Source: Neelides folsomi (taxonomy: Eukaryota; Arthropoda; Collembola; Neelipleona; Neelidae). Taken from it: 51,767 nucleotides of DNA. The stretch spans positions 1 to 51,767 of the forward strand of contig JAQGBZ010000413.1 of the NCBI GenBank assembly GCA_034687125.1, given 5' to 3'. Both the position numbers and the translations under genes were made by a program. Under the pieces are notes generated by a model that was not told the origin of the DNA, searched no databases, and saw only the letters and a program-made list of their open reading frames with translations. Below, piece after piece: positions 11,106 to 22,685 of the stretch (position 1 is its first letter; each line of letters opens with the position of its first letter).

Positions 11106-11499
11106 TTATTTACAAAAACAAAGGCATTTGATAACCATCCAAAACGATTTATGATATGTACGTCCCCGTAAGCCACACTCAGTTTTACAAATTTCGATAC
11201 AAGCGACTGTTGTTATAAGTGTGGGCTTGCCATCATTATCCGTTGGTTCAATCTCAAAATCTATTAGTGAGCTCTCTTTCTTCCCTTCACTCATTGTCAG
11301 ACCCATTGAGCAGACTAACCCCTGTGAAATCAATCAAATAATCAAATTAAAACATTTTTTAATAATCAATAATACAATACATATAGAGGTTTTATACATT
11401 ATATATCCTATTATCTTTGTTCAACAATTAAATAAATATAAAAATTATATTATTAATGTTTTATTTTACAATAAAAACGCAAATTGTTAAAGGAGACAT
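11106..11499 (-). CDS. Small secreted cysteine-rich peptide, defensin-like
   Basis: Two exons: 11499-11470 (MSPLTICVFI) and 11321-11106, in phase 0, giving 81 aa. The joined N-terminus (MSPLTICVFI then GLVCSMG) is a plausible signal peptide. An acidic stretch (SEGKKESSLIDFEIEPTDND) resembles a propeptide, followed by a 35-residue basic, Cys-rich end: CIEICKTECGLRG, then WMVIKCLCFCK. Cysteine spacing is C-x3-C-x3-C-x15-C-x-C-x-C. The C-x3-C and C-x-C pairs recall the CS-alpha-beta fold of arthropod defensins and termicin-like antifungal peptides, but the fourth cysteine sits next to the C-x-C pair, which is not the usual defensin order. Function (host defence) is inferred. The 30-nt first exon rests on a signal-peptide argument only. 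Intron is 148 bp. Confidence 0.6.
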
Positions 11500-13630
11500 T
11501 TTTCTGGAAACTTAAAGTGAGCCGAAAAGATTAAATCCCAAAAGAAATTAAAAGCTTGGTTTGGTCTGAATACACATTTTTAATAATTATATTTATACCA
11601 TTTTTAATAATGAGATTAAATCATTTTATTTTAATGATTATTTTACTTATCATTATAATTTTATGCAAATTTTTACATTTTGGTGATATGTATGTGATAT
11701 GTATGTGAATGATAAGTAATTAATTACTATTCTACCTATGTTAGGCTTTGGTCTGCATTTTGTAATTTTTGATTTAATTCGATGTTGAAATGAAAATTTG
11801 AATTATAATTCCAAATGTGAATGCGTCAATGATTCGCATTGTCACATTCACATACTAATGGTGATTTGGTGATGCAACTTTTTAAATCATATTTGAATGT
11901 TCTATTCTAACGCAATAAGAATTTTCTATTAATATTTACAATCGTTCTTCTTATGCACAGCTGCACGTCATTTAAATGTAAAAGACTTTCAAGAAAAGTT
12001 TTCGCGGAAATTCATATATTACAAATCTTTCCATTGTTATTATTATTTAATTATAATAAAGCTCAATTAAGTAAAGGAACGAATACCTAAATAAAACTAC
12101 CTATCTTTGTAATGTAAATAATAAATAGGTAAATATAAATAGATAGATACTTCATACTATCACCGCCTACTAATACTACATACTGCACGCGAATTAAATG
12201 TAATAAATGACATATTGGCATCTTTTGTTAAACGGTTGAAGCAAATAGAACGACTTTACTTTTCATCGTACATTGATCATTAAAATTCACTTTCAGGTAC
12301 ATTTGAAAATCATCTATTTACCATTTAGCTCGGCGCCGTGTGTAGATTTTGCAACGAGAAAAATGTTTTATTTAGCCCATATGTTCGCATTTTAATTTCA
12401 TTCTATATTTTGCTGCTTATATACCAGTCATAAAGTTAAATGTTAAATTTTAATAATATAAACTGATTAAATTAAATCCAAATTATTTTTAATAATTTTA
12501 ATAATTATAATCATGATGCTGATAAAAATAATAACAAATGGACAAATGCAAACCTTTAATTCTATCTATCATACAAAAATACAATGCATTGTTAATTACA
12601 CAAATAAGTATCTTAAATCCTCAGCGGAATTTTATATGTATTTATGTGCGTATAAATTAAAGCAAAGAAGTAATGAAATGAAAGTTCGTGGTCGAGCCCA
12701 AGGCTTGGAACAACGGTGCAGCTTGAAAAGTGCAAGGACCAGAACCAATTTTTTGCAAAATTGCAACGTAGTTAGCCAGAATGTTCCACTGTTTTCTATT
12801 CGAATGTTCGCGCACAAATATTACATATGTCATATGTTTAATAGAAGGAATAAGAGTCAAAACACAATTTGGATCTCATCAGTCTTTATTGGTTTACTGA
12901 CTTGACTCATTGTTTAACAACTTCATCTCTTCCTTCCTTCTTCTTCCTACTCGCCCAACCTAACCTATCATTGGAGGTTTTTTTATTATTATAAAAACTC
13001 ATAATTAATTTTTTTACACTCTCACTCTCTTTTACTATAACCTATATAACGCATTTGATATAGAGCCTAACCAAAGTGGTTGAATAGTGAGGTATAAATA
13101 TTGCTATTAAAACTTAATAAAATTTTGGTATAAGCTATTCTAGGTGCACTTTGGTCAGGATTTGGGTTTAAGGAGGAATAGAGGATTTCCAAGCAAAGTG
13201 CATAATAGTGAGATATAACTCGAGAAGTTTTGCCGAAAAGTTATACACGCTCCTGAGCAGGAATAAGGAGGAATAAGTCGAGAAATTTGAAGATTGTTCA
13301 GATCTTTTTGGAATTTTTAATAGTTTTATGGAAATTCGAAGGTCTTTTAAGGTTAGAAATTTCTTTTTATACTTATCAAATATTACAAGTCTTAGAAAAC
13401 TCGTTTTAATTTAATAAGCCCTTGATTAATAGTAGTTTTAAGAATTGCTAATATTATATTAGCCAAATTAAAATGCTTTTTAACATTCTTTAATACATTT
13501 AGCTTTAATTTGATAATTATTGAAATAAACCCTAAACTTTTTTAAACCTTTTTAAAAGTGAACACGCGGTATGGCATGACTAATTGTAAGTTTAAGTATC
13601 CTATTTGCATTGAGTCAGCATAGGGATATA
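11500..13630. other. Gene-free stretch
   Basis: No supported gene over 2.1 kb. It is A/T-rich with a less A/T-rich island at about 12660-12830 that has an open frame on the plus strand (12513-12905) but no family signal or splice structure. A short tandem GATATGTATGT occurs near 11690. A pyrimidine-rich tract occurs at 12920-12960. Confidence 0.5.
13145..13202. repeat. Short hairpin, 9-bp arms
   Basis: TGCACTTTG at 13145-13153 and CAAAGTGCA at 13194-13202 are exact complements separated by about 40 nt containing GGAGGAATAG; GGAGGAATAA recurs at 13268. It may be the end of an old inserted element; nothing shows that it is transcribed. Confidence 0.35.
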
Positions 13631-13706
13631 CAGAGTGGACCATAAGTTTCTTACTTTTTTATACTATCGTTTATTTAAAAAATAAAGATACTTATTGCCC
13701 ACTCTG
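13631..13706. mobile_element. 76-bp palindromic MITE remnant
   Basis: Almost the whole element is one imperfect hairpin. It starts CAGAGTGGACCATAAGT after TA and ends ATTGCCCACTCTG, with AT-rich arms holding TTCTT and AAGATACTT. The left flank is TA and the right flank TG, so the expected TA target duplication is decayed. Similar arms occur at 14109-14190, and the outer motif is like that of the 16423-16581 element. No coding capacity. Confidence 0.6.
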
Positions 13707-14108
13707 TGCAGATACATTCGAATTTTTCCGTATTTTAAAGGTCAGCCAATTATGTAGTACTACGTAGACAAAGACAATTTATTTATAAATTATATAAGGC
13801 AAATATTTCTGTTTGTAACTTGTATCTTAAAGTTAGTTCTGAAGAAAAATAAGATTTCAAGATCATACGAAATAGTTAACTATTAATTTAATACCAATTG
13901 GTGATTTATCAATAGAATTTTTGATAAGGAATTATGTTTGGTTTGTTTTTTTCATTTTTCAGTTTGATCAATAAAATTAATTCTAAAAGTCTAATTTATT
14001 GACTGATGATTACTTACAACTAATTGGAAGATTAAGTTTTATGTGAATTTTTATTGTAACTTTTTAAAATTTATATATATGGAGTCAAATTGCACTCTAT
14101 TACATATG

Positions 14109-14190
14109 CATGGTCTATGAGTATCTTTCCTTTTTATATGGTTGTCTAACTAATCGTAAGTAAAAAATAAAGATACTTATGGCTTATACT
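14109..14190. mobile_element. MITE remnant related to 13631-13706
   Basis: Inverted arms GTATCTTT at 14121-14128 and AAAGATAC at 14169-14176, extended on both sides by imperfect pairing (ATGGTCTATGA and TTATGGCTTAT). The inner sequence AAAATAAAGATACTTAT is shared with 13680-13695. It is probably an older copy of the same miniature family; outer ends are too decayed to place exactly. Confidence 0.45.
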
Positions 14191-14461
14191 GAATATTAAA
14201 ATTATCTGTAATTTATCTTTATATTAAAAGATCATTCTAACTTTCTGCTGACATGCATGGTATGATGGCATGTAATATTTTTTCGTTCGTATTAAAAGAT
14301 TCAATTATAGTTATAATTGGACAATTTATAGATTACCATCATTAAAACGGTAAAATCATTAAAGATAAATATTCCTAGGGATTTTCTTATAATAAAGTTT
14401 TCTAATATTCATTTCAATTTAATCAATATGTTTATAATTAAATAAGCTGCAATTTAATAAT

Positions 14462-16309
14462 ATGCAGAAAATAATATTTATAATCATTCTTTTCAAATTT
14501 TGCATAGCAAAAAAAATTATAGATCCTGAAATAAATATAATTGTTTCGAATATAAATATCATCCACAACTTACAAAATTTTTTCGAAGTATCACAAACAA
14601 ACATTAAATATGAATACCTCTTTATAAATTATGTTACGATAGCCCATTACTTTATAAGTAATTTGACACATAATATAAATAATTTAAATTATAAGTATCA
14701 AAGTAAACAGCAAATAATTTTAATCCATTTTCAAGAAAAAACGTTTTTGGACAAAATTGTATCAATTGGGAGAATTAATTTCGACTATTATATATTTTAT
14801 AGCTGTTTAAGATCAGACCTTGAAGTTATTTTAAAATTAAATTCTACTAAGCAAATTAAATACAAAATGGGGTTCCTTTTAACAAATAAAATTAATAAAT
14901 TCTATAACGAAAAAAATTGTAAAAATGATGACCACTTCGAAATTTCCTCTTTTCCAATCATTAGAGATTTAAATTGGAATAAGCTCTGTGGAAAAACAAT
15001 ATCAGTGTCTTTAATGCACGTTCCTCCGGTGTCATCAATCAATCACGAAAACACAATTGCTAATGGAAGTAGCATCGATATTTTAAATTTAGCTTCTCAA
15101 ATTTTCAATTTCACTTTGAAACTTTTAATCGATCGGAAGCGTCAAGTTGGCTTTAATCCAAATGGAACCATGGGTGGAATGTTGGGCGACGTCATTTATA
15201 AAAGAGCAGATTTTGGAATCTCCGTTGTGCTTTCGGTTAATAATAATAAACTAATTGATGTGACAAGTTTTATTCAATCAATTAACGGAGTTTTTATAAC
15301 GAAACTTCCAGCGATTAAATCAACAAATTGGTTTGGATTGTTTTATCCATTTACTTATATAATTTGGATTTATATAATAATTTCAATAATATCAATAATA
15401 ATAGCATTAAATTTTGCGCAGTTTTTTGCGAATTATTTCCAAAATAATCAAACTAATCAGAATGGAGTAAACCCATTAAATTCGAAAGTTTCATTTGAAG
15501 TGTTTAAATTTTATTTCGGTAATTCTGTAAATGTTGTTTATTCAATATTAATGGAACAAGGTTTAACTGTTGTGAAAAAAGGAATAAGAATGTTAACGAT
15601 TATTTGGATATTTTTTACTGTAATTATTTTAACTTGTTATAGAAGTAAATTCATTTATTTCTTGACTTTTCCTATTAAAGAAAAAGTTCCTGAAACCTTA
15701 AGTGAATTGAATATGGGAAATAATTATAATATTTATTTTAATTATTTGGGTGGGGCACTTTATAATAGTTATAAATATTCATCAAATCCGAAGATCAAAT
15801 CGTTGCTTAGGAAATTCATATTGGAAAAAGATGCTGATATTTGTGTGTTGAAAACGATTACAGATGACAAAAAAGCATTTTGTATTGGATGGGATAAACT
15901 ATTACAAATGACTGTAGCTGGGCGGTTGAATTTGAAAAATCAATTTCAAGGGGTTCAATTTTCCAAAGAAAATAATCCTTCGGTTTTTATTAGTTTGGCT
16001 GCACAGAAAAATTCATGTTTTGTAGCAATCATTTCAAAATTTATTTCTTGGGTGAGAAATAGTGATTTGGTAAATAAATGGCAAAATGATTTTTATCAAA
16101 ATGTAAAAACCACTGGTCGACAAAATTTAATAAAAAATCCTCAAAGTAAAGAATATAAAATCTTAAGTCAACTATTAAAAGAATCTGAATCATTTGTTAA
16201 ACCACTTAAATTTCAAAACTTTTATTTTCCATTTTTTATCTTATTCATATCGTGGTTAACAGGATTTTCGTTATTTATATATGAATTTATTAAAAATTGG
16301 AAGAATTAA
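14462..16309 (+). CDS. Divergent ionotropic receptor 1
   Basis: Intronless, 615 aa. Likely a chemosensory ligand-gated cation channel of sensory-neuron membranes, of the arthropod IR branch of ionotropic glutamate receptors. Order seen: signal peptide (MQKIIFIIILFKFCIA), divergent N-terminal domain to about 170, ligand lobe S1 (NKLCGKTISVSL, then NGTMGGMLGDVIYKRADFGI), first membrane helix at about 291-320, pore region and helix at about 373-403 (IWIFFTVIILTCYRSKFIYF, in the place of the SYTANLAAF motif of glutamate receptors), lobe S2 with LEKDADICVLKTITDDKKAF, and a last helix at about 585-609. The start is the ATG of the signal peptide. It is about as long as expected for divergent IRs. 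The last third is nearly identical in DNA to the other two receptors here. The ligand is unknown. Confidence 0.88.
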   Translation: MQKIIFIIILFKFCIAKKIIDPEINIIVSNINIIHNLQNFFEVSQTNIKYEYLFINYVTIAHYFISNLTHNINNLNYKYQSKQQIILIHFQEKTFLDKIVSIGRINFDYYIFYSCLRSDLEVILKLNSTKQIKYKMGFLLTNKINKFYNEKNCKNDDHFEISSFPIIRDLNWNKLCGKTISVSLMHVPPVSSINHENTIANGSSIDILNLASQIFNFTLKLLIDRKRQVGFNPNGTMGGMLGDVIYKRADFGISVVLSVNNNKLIDVTSFIQSINGVFITKLPAIKSTNWFGLFYPFTYIIWIYIIISIISIIIALNFAQFFANYFQNNQTNQNGVNPLNSKVSFEVFKFYFGNSVNVVYSILMEQGLTVVKKGIRMLTIIWIFFTVIILTCYRSKFIYFLTFPIKEKVPETLSELNMGNNYNIYFNYLGGALYNSYKYSSNPKIKSLLRKFILEKDADICVLKTITDDKKAFCIGWDKLLQMTVAGRLNLKNQFQGVQFSKENNPSVFISLAAQKNSCFVAIISKFISWVRNSDLVNKWQNDFYQNVKTTGRQNLIKNPQSKEYKILSQLLKESESFVKPLKFQNFYFPFFILFISWLTGFSLFIYEFIKNWKN

Positions 16310-16422
16310 ATAATACTATTGATTGATGCATTACCAGTTACACAAGCAAAATACAATTATCAATGTAAATTGTAAAGAACATATACAGATATTTTCCTAC
16401 ATAGTATATAGATATATGGTTG

Positions 16423-16581
16423 TACAGGGTGTGCCATAAAGAGAGATCTTTTTTGAATCAATCATGAAAAATTGCCTTGCTAAGCACCTAATTGTTTTAC
16501 AAATGGGGGCCACTGTTTCAAATGGCCAACGCCTTACAACTTCACTTCCAAAAAAGATCTCTATTTAAGGCACACTCTGTA
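16423..16581. mobile_element. 159-bp TA-flanked MITE
   Basis: The left end is TACAGGGTGTGCCATAAAG and the right end complement is TACAGAGTGTGCCTTAAAT; inner arms AGAGATCTTTTTTG and CAAAAAAGATCTCT pair exactly over 14 bp. With the outer TA as target duplication the element is CAGGGTGTGCC...GGCACACTCTG, the form of Tc1/mariner-type miniature elements. It lies 113 bp after the first ionotropic receptor, just beyond the tract shared with the second. No coding sequence. From 16582 to 17018 no gene is seen. Confidence 0.75.
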
Positions 16582-17018
16582 TAAGTATATACTAGGTATA
16601 ATTTATAACATTTTAAGTTTAAACATATTAAATATATTACAATTACAATACAAAGAATTTCTGACATTTTAAATTTGTTAATCTTATTTCATTAATAATG
16701 TGAGTAATGTAATACCTAACGTTTTTCCATTGGCTTGTTCAAATGCATATCCTGTACATTTCGTCACTTATTATTAGTGGTTGCATCTTGACATTATTAA
16801 AATATTTTAAAAATTTGTTTATGCATAATTTTGAATTTTAAAGAAATAATAAAAATATATTTGAAAATTATTTATTGATAAAGATTTATTCAAATTTTCA
16901 ACAGATGACATTTTGAAATGAGTAAAGTATGTTGCTTAAAGTGTATAAAATTTTATAAGGCATTAGAATTTCTCAAGTTTTGATTTACTTTTAATCATTT
17001 TTTTAGTTTCCGATCTTA

Positions 17019-18970
17019 CTAATTTCTAGTTTTGAATGCAAGGAACATTTTTTCCGTTGGTTTCATTGTACCGAGACGAGCTGTCTTTGGGTTCATTACA
17101 GTTTTCTCGCAAGGTTCAACTTTAAAATTCATAATTATATGCGAAAGTGCAATTTTTAGTTCCGTCAATGCAAATCTCATTCCTATAATAAATGAACAAA
17201 ATTTCAAAATTTGTTTATCACAACAAATATTCTATTTTAAAATAAACTATTTAAGCTATAACACTATATAAAAATAGTAAACTATCTTATTAATATATTA
17301 ATTGATTAATATTTTAAAAGGGTGAAATTAATTTTACCTATACAATTCCTTGGACCATTCCCAAATGGCTGGTAAGCATAAGGATGTCTCTGGTTTTTAA
17401 CTTCGTTGGAAAATCTTTCAGGGTCGAACTTGGTCGGATTTGGGTAAAATTCGGGGTCCATATGAAATGCATAAACTGGTATTTGGACAATGGTATCTTT
17501 CGGAATTGTAATTTTCACCCCATTTTTAGTTTCCATTGTATACTCTTGAGTGCTCTTACGTTCCAATCGCCCTGCAGGTGGATTTAACCGTAAAACTTCT
17601 AAAAATTGAAATTTCAGGAAAATGAATGTTAGTAAAATGAAAACAAAATAAAATCAAAATTTTAAAAAGTAAATATAATATACCTAATTATAAGTATTTA
17701 TATCCAAATTACATTAAGAGCAAAATAATGTTTAAATATGTAAAATTATTTTTAAATTACCGCTAACATATTTTCCAACTTCTTCGAGATTATTAACAGA
17801 TTCATAAGTAAATTTGTTCCCATCAGCAATAAATTTTTCTTTAATTTCCCTATATAATTTTTCTTGGATTTCTGGTTCTTTGGCCAAATAAAACAAAGAC
17901 CAAATGAGGGCTGTTCTCGTCGTATCAAAACCCGCCCCAAGGAAAAGAATACAATTCCCTATGATCAAATTGTCATTAAGTGGAATTTTACTTTTCCCAC
18001 TCAATTGAGCTTCTTTCTCAAAAACATCCAAATCTTCGATTTCCTTGCTTAGTTTTCCCGCCCGGCTTTCAAGCATGAGCTCAAGAAAATCGTTCCACTT
18101 TGTGTCTGGGTCCAACTTCCGCCTTCTGATGGCGTCTTCAATGATCTTCGTGTAAAAATCATTCATTTCACTTCCAAAAACTGGCATATCGAGCCAAATT
18201 GCCACTTTGGGGAAAATCATTTTAAATAAAAATTGAATCAATTTCCAATTTCCCGGATTGCTAAAAAGACTTGAGATTTTAATAAACTCAGATTCTTCTT
18301 TTTCGTATACTTTCGCATCAATTCCAAAGACCGAATTTGCAATGACGCTCATCGTATATCTTCCAATGACATCTTCAATGTCCACACAAGGTTCCTTAAT
18401 GTATTTTGCCTTCATGTTTTCGACCAATGTGGCACCGCATTCGTCGAATGTTTGAAACATCCTCTTTATTTTTCCTAAATATATAATTAAAAATATAAAA
18501 AGTTTTAAAAGTGGCATAATAAAACAAATTTTAATAAAATTTATTTATTAAAATATTTTGATTTAACCTGTTGTAAAAAGGGGTGATAGTGTGGCCCGGA
18601 GATTTTTCCAAATATTCCCCTCTTGGAGGAACAACATAAAGGAACATTGGTCCGTTTCATTATTAGACCTTCCAAATGATCTTCGGTTGACAAAATAATC
18701 AAAATCTTTCACAAGAACATTTTTCACGAGGTCGAGGTCAGTAACAAAAAGCGATGGTTTGAAAAATTCATAAATTCCGCCGGCCCCTTGTTGTTTGAAA
18801 CTTTTATAATTTTCCATGTCAAGATCTAAAATGTGTTTTCGTGTTATTATATTGAGTAAAAAACGCCCCTTCTTATACTCCACTCCTTGTTTAGCCCAAA
18901 AATCTTCTTTGGCTGTAAAATATTTGTATAGGAGGTAAAGTGCACCGAGAAAGATGATTAAATATAACAT
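17019..18970 (-). CDS. Cytochrome P450, CYP3-clan-like
   Basis: Heme monooxygenase of the microsomal membrane, probably detoxifying or hormone-modifying; substrate unknown. Four exons: 18970-18568, 18474-17761, 17598-17338, 17182-17019, giving 513 aa, the usual length. Seen in order: N-terminal membrane anchor (MLYLIIFLGALYLLYKYF), I-helix AGFDTT with the oxygen-activating Thr, K-helix ExxR as EVLR (split by intron 2), PERF, and the heme loop FGNGPRNCIG with the axial Cys, split just before GMRFA by intron 3. All key residues are present, so it looks functional. The N-terminal anchor and AGFDTTRTA fit CYP6/CYP9-like genes, but I cannot assign a family number. It is opposite in strand to the receptors on both sides. 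Confidence 0.93.
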
Positions 18971-20006
18971 GTTTCACTTCGAGTAAAAACTTGTCTTATA
19001 AATAATTCTGTAGTAGACTAACTATGAATATTTTAGTTTTAATTTTAATAATTGAACATTCTATCAATGGAGATAAATGTTCATAAAGTAATAAACAATT
19101 ATTTTATTTTACAATGAGCAAGATCTATTAAAACGAAGATAAAGTTAGATAATGTAAATAACAAATTGTCGAGTGGTTCTCTGTCTATTAACTCAAAGTT
19201 ATGGAAATGAAATGTGTAATCGAAATTCATGCATATTGTCCATGTAATAGTCTGAGCCTGAGCCATTCAATGTTTCATTAACAGCGTGAAGGTCGTCAAA
19301 GCAAAAAGCTCAAAAGATTCAACCTTCAATGAATCCATCATATAAAAGTTACGTGAAATGCAAAGTTGCATAAGGATTTTTTATGAATTCACATAAGATA
19401 TACATATATAATAGGCTTAACAGTGAGCTTAGATATACGAATTGTCTTCGTCATTATCAGTTTCTTATTAATACAAATTTAATAAATACCTTCCTGTAAT
19501 GGTGTTGTTTTAAAGCGTCATATTTATTTTTTTAAATATGTAATTGGTTATATTTTTACTCTTAACTATATATAATATTTTATTTATCTTCCTACTATGT
19601 AATTGTAAGTAAGCATATTATTGATGCCGATTATTTTTTACATATCTGTATATAAGATTGTAAATGTAAAATAATAAATAGTAATTTATTACTTAATAAG
19701 ATAAAAATATAAAAGCGATACGTGGTTATAATGGTAAACTTAATTTCCAGAATTTAAACCTTATTAATTCATAAGATTAAGAACTAAAAAAGAAATCTCA
19801 TTTATTAATGCTATTAGATTGTATCATATAGAGAAGTATTAGCAAGAAGTATTAACTTATTCATACCACTGAATAAGACACGCACTGACATCAGCCTATG
19901 AAGATAATTTTATCTTCCCTATAATGCATATCCTATATACATATAAGTATATGTACATATCCTGTATCTTATAAACCTTAATTTTAAAACAAAACATTGA
20001 TCAAAT
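18971..20006. other. Gene-free stretch upstream of P450
   Basis: Carries the P450 promoter at its left end (no certain TATA box seen). The rest is A/T-rich without open frames of interest. ATATACATATAAGTATATGTACATAT near 19930 is a small palindrome-like AT tract. Confidence 0.5.
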
Positions 20007-20324
20007 AAATTAATATTATAATAAGATAGATGTAGATTAGATATTGATTTTTTTATCTATACGGAACCTTAACAAATTGAACAACTAACAATAAGATAAT
20101 GACTATTTTTGTTGTAGCTTTAATTGAAATTGATATGTTAATATTATCTTTCAATTTATCAAATTAAATTACAATACAAATCAAATACAAATACCCCTTT
20201 ATAGAATATTTACAAAACTTCGTTTGGGAATTCTAAATTAATTTAGCAGGTAGTGAATTAATTTGGTGTTAATATTTTTGTTTTATTTCCCAACTTTAAT
20301 ACAAATAATATATAATTTAATAAA
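20007..20324 (+). promoter_or_regulatory. 5' region of receptor 2, duplicated before receptor 3
   Basis: This 318-bp region is nearly identical to 22686-23002 (shared landmarks: ATAAGATAGATGTAGATTA, CTATACGGAACCTTAAC, GGGAATTCTAAATTAATTTA, TTTATTTCCCAACTTTAATA). Both end at the receptor ATG, so the two genes probably share control elements. The duplication repeat is about 2.68 kb. The region before receptor 1 is not clearly alike. Confidence 0.7.
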
Positions 20325-22154
20325 ATGAAAACAATATTATTAATAATGATTCTTTTCAAAACATGTCAATCTAAAAATTATTCGAATCCAGAAAAAATAA
20401 TTATTTCCAATATAAATATTATCAGCCATTTAAAAAATATTTTTGACGTAGTTTCAATTTTTAAATATGATACACTGTTTAATAATTATATGACAGCCAT
20501 CCATTTCAGTATAGATAATTTTATTCAAAATATAAATGATTTCTTAAAGTATCAAAACCATCAAAAGGCAATTTTAATTCATTATCAACAAAAAACGTTT
20601 AAGGAAAAATGTTTATTGATTGGGAAAACAAATTTCGACATTTATATATTTTATAGCTATTCAAAATTTGACTTGGAATTAGTTTTTAAATCAAATTTAA
20701 TAAAACAGATCAAAAATAAAATGGGTTTCCTTATCGCCAAAAATAAATTTTATAATGAAAACGTGTGTGAAAATAATAGCAATTTTGAATTTTCGTTACG
20801 TGCAGTAATTAGAGATATCAATTGGAATAACCTTTGTGGAAAAACAATATCAGTGTCATTAGTTCACGTACCACCAGTGTCATTCATCAATAAAGAAAGC
20901 ACTATAGCTAGTGGAACTAACATTAATATTCTTCGGAGTGCTTCAAAAATATTAAATTTCACATTGAAACTTTTCATCGATCAGAAACGTGGATTTGGTT
21001 TTAATTCAAATGGAACTATGACTGGAATGTTTGGAGATCTCATTCAAAAACGTGCAGATTTTGGAATTTCTATTGCTTATGCTGTTTATTACAAAAAACT
21101 TATTGATGTGACATCTTTTATTCAATCAGTCAATGGAGTTTTTATAACAAAACTTCCTTCAATTAGTTCAGCTTATTGGGTTGGATTACTTTACCCATTT
21201 ACATTTATAGTTTGGATTTATACAATAATTTCAATCTTAGCAACAATTTTTGCTTTGGCTGTTGTACAATATTTTTCAAATTATTTTTCCATTTATAAAA
21301 ATAAAGATAATGAAAATAAATTTAAAGGATACGTTTCAAATGATAAATATTTTAATTTCTATTTCTTTGAATCGATAAATGTTGTTTATTCAATTTTAAT
21401 GGAACAAAGTATTAATGTTGTTAAAGGAACCAAAATACTAACAATCACATGGATATTTTTTACCGTTTTGATTTTAACTGGTTACAGAAGTAAATTCATT
21501 TATTTCCTCACTTTTCCAATTAAAGAAAAAATTCCAGAAACGTTTAGTGAATTGAATAATGGAAATAATTATGAAATATATCTCAATTATTTGAGCGGAT
21601 CTCTCTACAATATTTATAAAGTGTCATCAAATCCAACGATTTCATCTTTACTTGGGAAATTTATATTGGAAAAAGATGCTGATATTTGTGTTTTGAAAAC
21701 GATTACAGATGACAAAAAAGCATTTTGTATTGGATGGGATAAACTATTACAAATGACCGTAGCTGGGCGGTTGAATTTAAAAACTCAATTTCAGGGGGTT
21801 CAATTTTCTAAAGAAAATAATCCTTCTGTTTTTATTAGTTTGGCTGCACAGAAAAATTCATGTTTTGTAGCAATCATTTCAAAATTTATTTCTTGGGTGA
21901 GAAATAGTGATTTGGTAAATAAATGGCAAAATGATTTTTATCAAAATTTAAAAACCACTGGTCGACTGAATTTAATAAATAATCCTCAAAGTAAAGAATA
22001 TAAAATTTTAAGTCAACTATTAAAAGAATCTGAATCGTTTATTAAACCACTTAAATTTCAGAACTTTTATTTCCCATTTTTTATCTTATTCGTATCGTGT
22101 TTAACAGGATTTTCGTTATTTATATATGAATTTATTAAAAATTGGAAGAATTAA
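20325..22154 (+). CDS. Divergent ionotropic receptor 2
   Basis: Intronless, 609 aa, same plan as receptor 1: signal peptide (MKTILLIMILFKTCQS), N-terminal domain, S1 lobe (NNLCGKTISVSLVHVPPVS; NGTMTGMFGDLIQKRADFGI), first membrane helix (FIVWIYTIISILATIFAL), pore and second core helix (TWIFFTVLILTGYRSKFIYF), S2 lobe, C-terminal helix. It is most like receptor 3 over its whole length and flanks, showing tandem duplication, and like receptor 1 mainly in the last third. No frame damage. Expected role: a subunit of a chemosensory cation channel, probably working with a co-receptor coded elsewhere. The strong change in the N-terminal domain against a near-fixed C-terminus suggests ligand diversification. 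Confidence 0.88.
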   Translation: MKTILLIMILFKTCQSKNYSNPEKIIISNINIISHLKNIFDVVSIFKYDTLFNNYMTAIHFSIDNFIQNINDFLKYQNHQKAILIHYQQKTFKEKCLLIGKTNFDIYIFYSYSKFDLELVFKSNLIKQIKNKMGFLIAKNKFYNENVCENNSNFEFSLRAVIRDINWNNLCGKTISVSLVHVPPVSFINKESTIASGTNINILRSASKILNFTLKLFIDQKRGFGFNSNGTMTGMFGDLIQKRADFGISIAYAVYYKKLIDVTSFIQSVNGVFITKLPSISSAYWVGLLYPFTFIVWIYTIISILATIFALAVVQYFSNYFSIYKNKDNENKFKGYVSNDKYFNFYFFESINVVYSILMEQSINVVKGTKILTITWIFFTVLILTGYRSKFIYFLTFPIKEKIPETFSELNNGNNYEIYLNYLSGSLYNIYKVSSNPTISSLLGKFILEKDADICVLKTITDDKKAFCIGWDKLLQMTVAGRLNLKTQFQGVQFSKENNPSVFISLAAQKNSCFVAIISKFISWVRNSDLVNKWQNDFYQNLKTTGRLNLINNPQSKEYKILSQLLKESESFIKPLKFQNFYFPFFILFVSCLTGFSLFIYEFIKNWKN

Positions 22155-22685
22155 ATAATACTATTGATTGATGTATTAACAGTTACACAAAAGCAAAATA
22201 CAAATATCAATGTAAATAGTAAAGAGCATATAATATAAATATACATGTTCCTACATAGTATACTAGGATATATGGTAGTATAAGAATATACTATGTATAA
22301 TTACGTACGTACTAAGTATGTATGGCATATACTAAAATATTTATACTACTGTATTGTTCAGAAATCTATCTCCCTTGAACCTTTTAAAATCCTACAAATG
22401 ACCCCGGGTACATATCAAATACCAGGCAGATATTGGAACAATACGGTACTTTAGCAGAATAATATAGCATACTTTAATTTATAACATTTTAACGTTAAAA
22501 CTATTAAATATGTATATCACAAAGAATTTCTGACATTTGGATGTGTTTATTTAAACAAGCACGTAATCCTTCGTTCATCATTCTGATTCATTATATAAAC
22601 TTTACAGTCAACATTAGAGATCCACTATGATATAATGAATTTCAAAACCAAGAAGAGACACGCACTACCTATATGTATGCCCTAT
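22155..22685. other. 3' flank of receptor 2
   Basis: The first about 115 bp match the 3' flank of receptor 1 (AATAATACTATTGATTGATG at 16310 and at 22155; CCTACATAGTATA at 16397 and 22250). The remainder is A/T-rich with no gene. Confidence 0.6.

Noticed and set aside
11609..11707. Plus-strand frame with a signal-like start (MRLNHFILMIILLIIII)
   Set aside because: Stops within about 30 codons, no splice-linked continuation found; A/T-rich DNA often gives hydrophobic frames.
12513..12905. 130-codon plus-strand frame
   Set aside because: No recognisable domain, no codon pattern like the nearby genes, and overlapping frames on the other strand are equally open.
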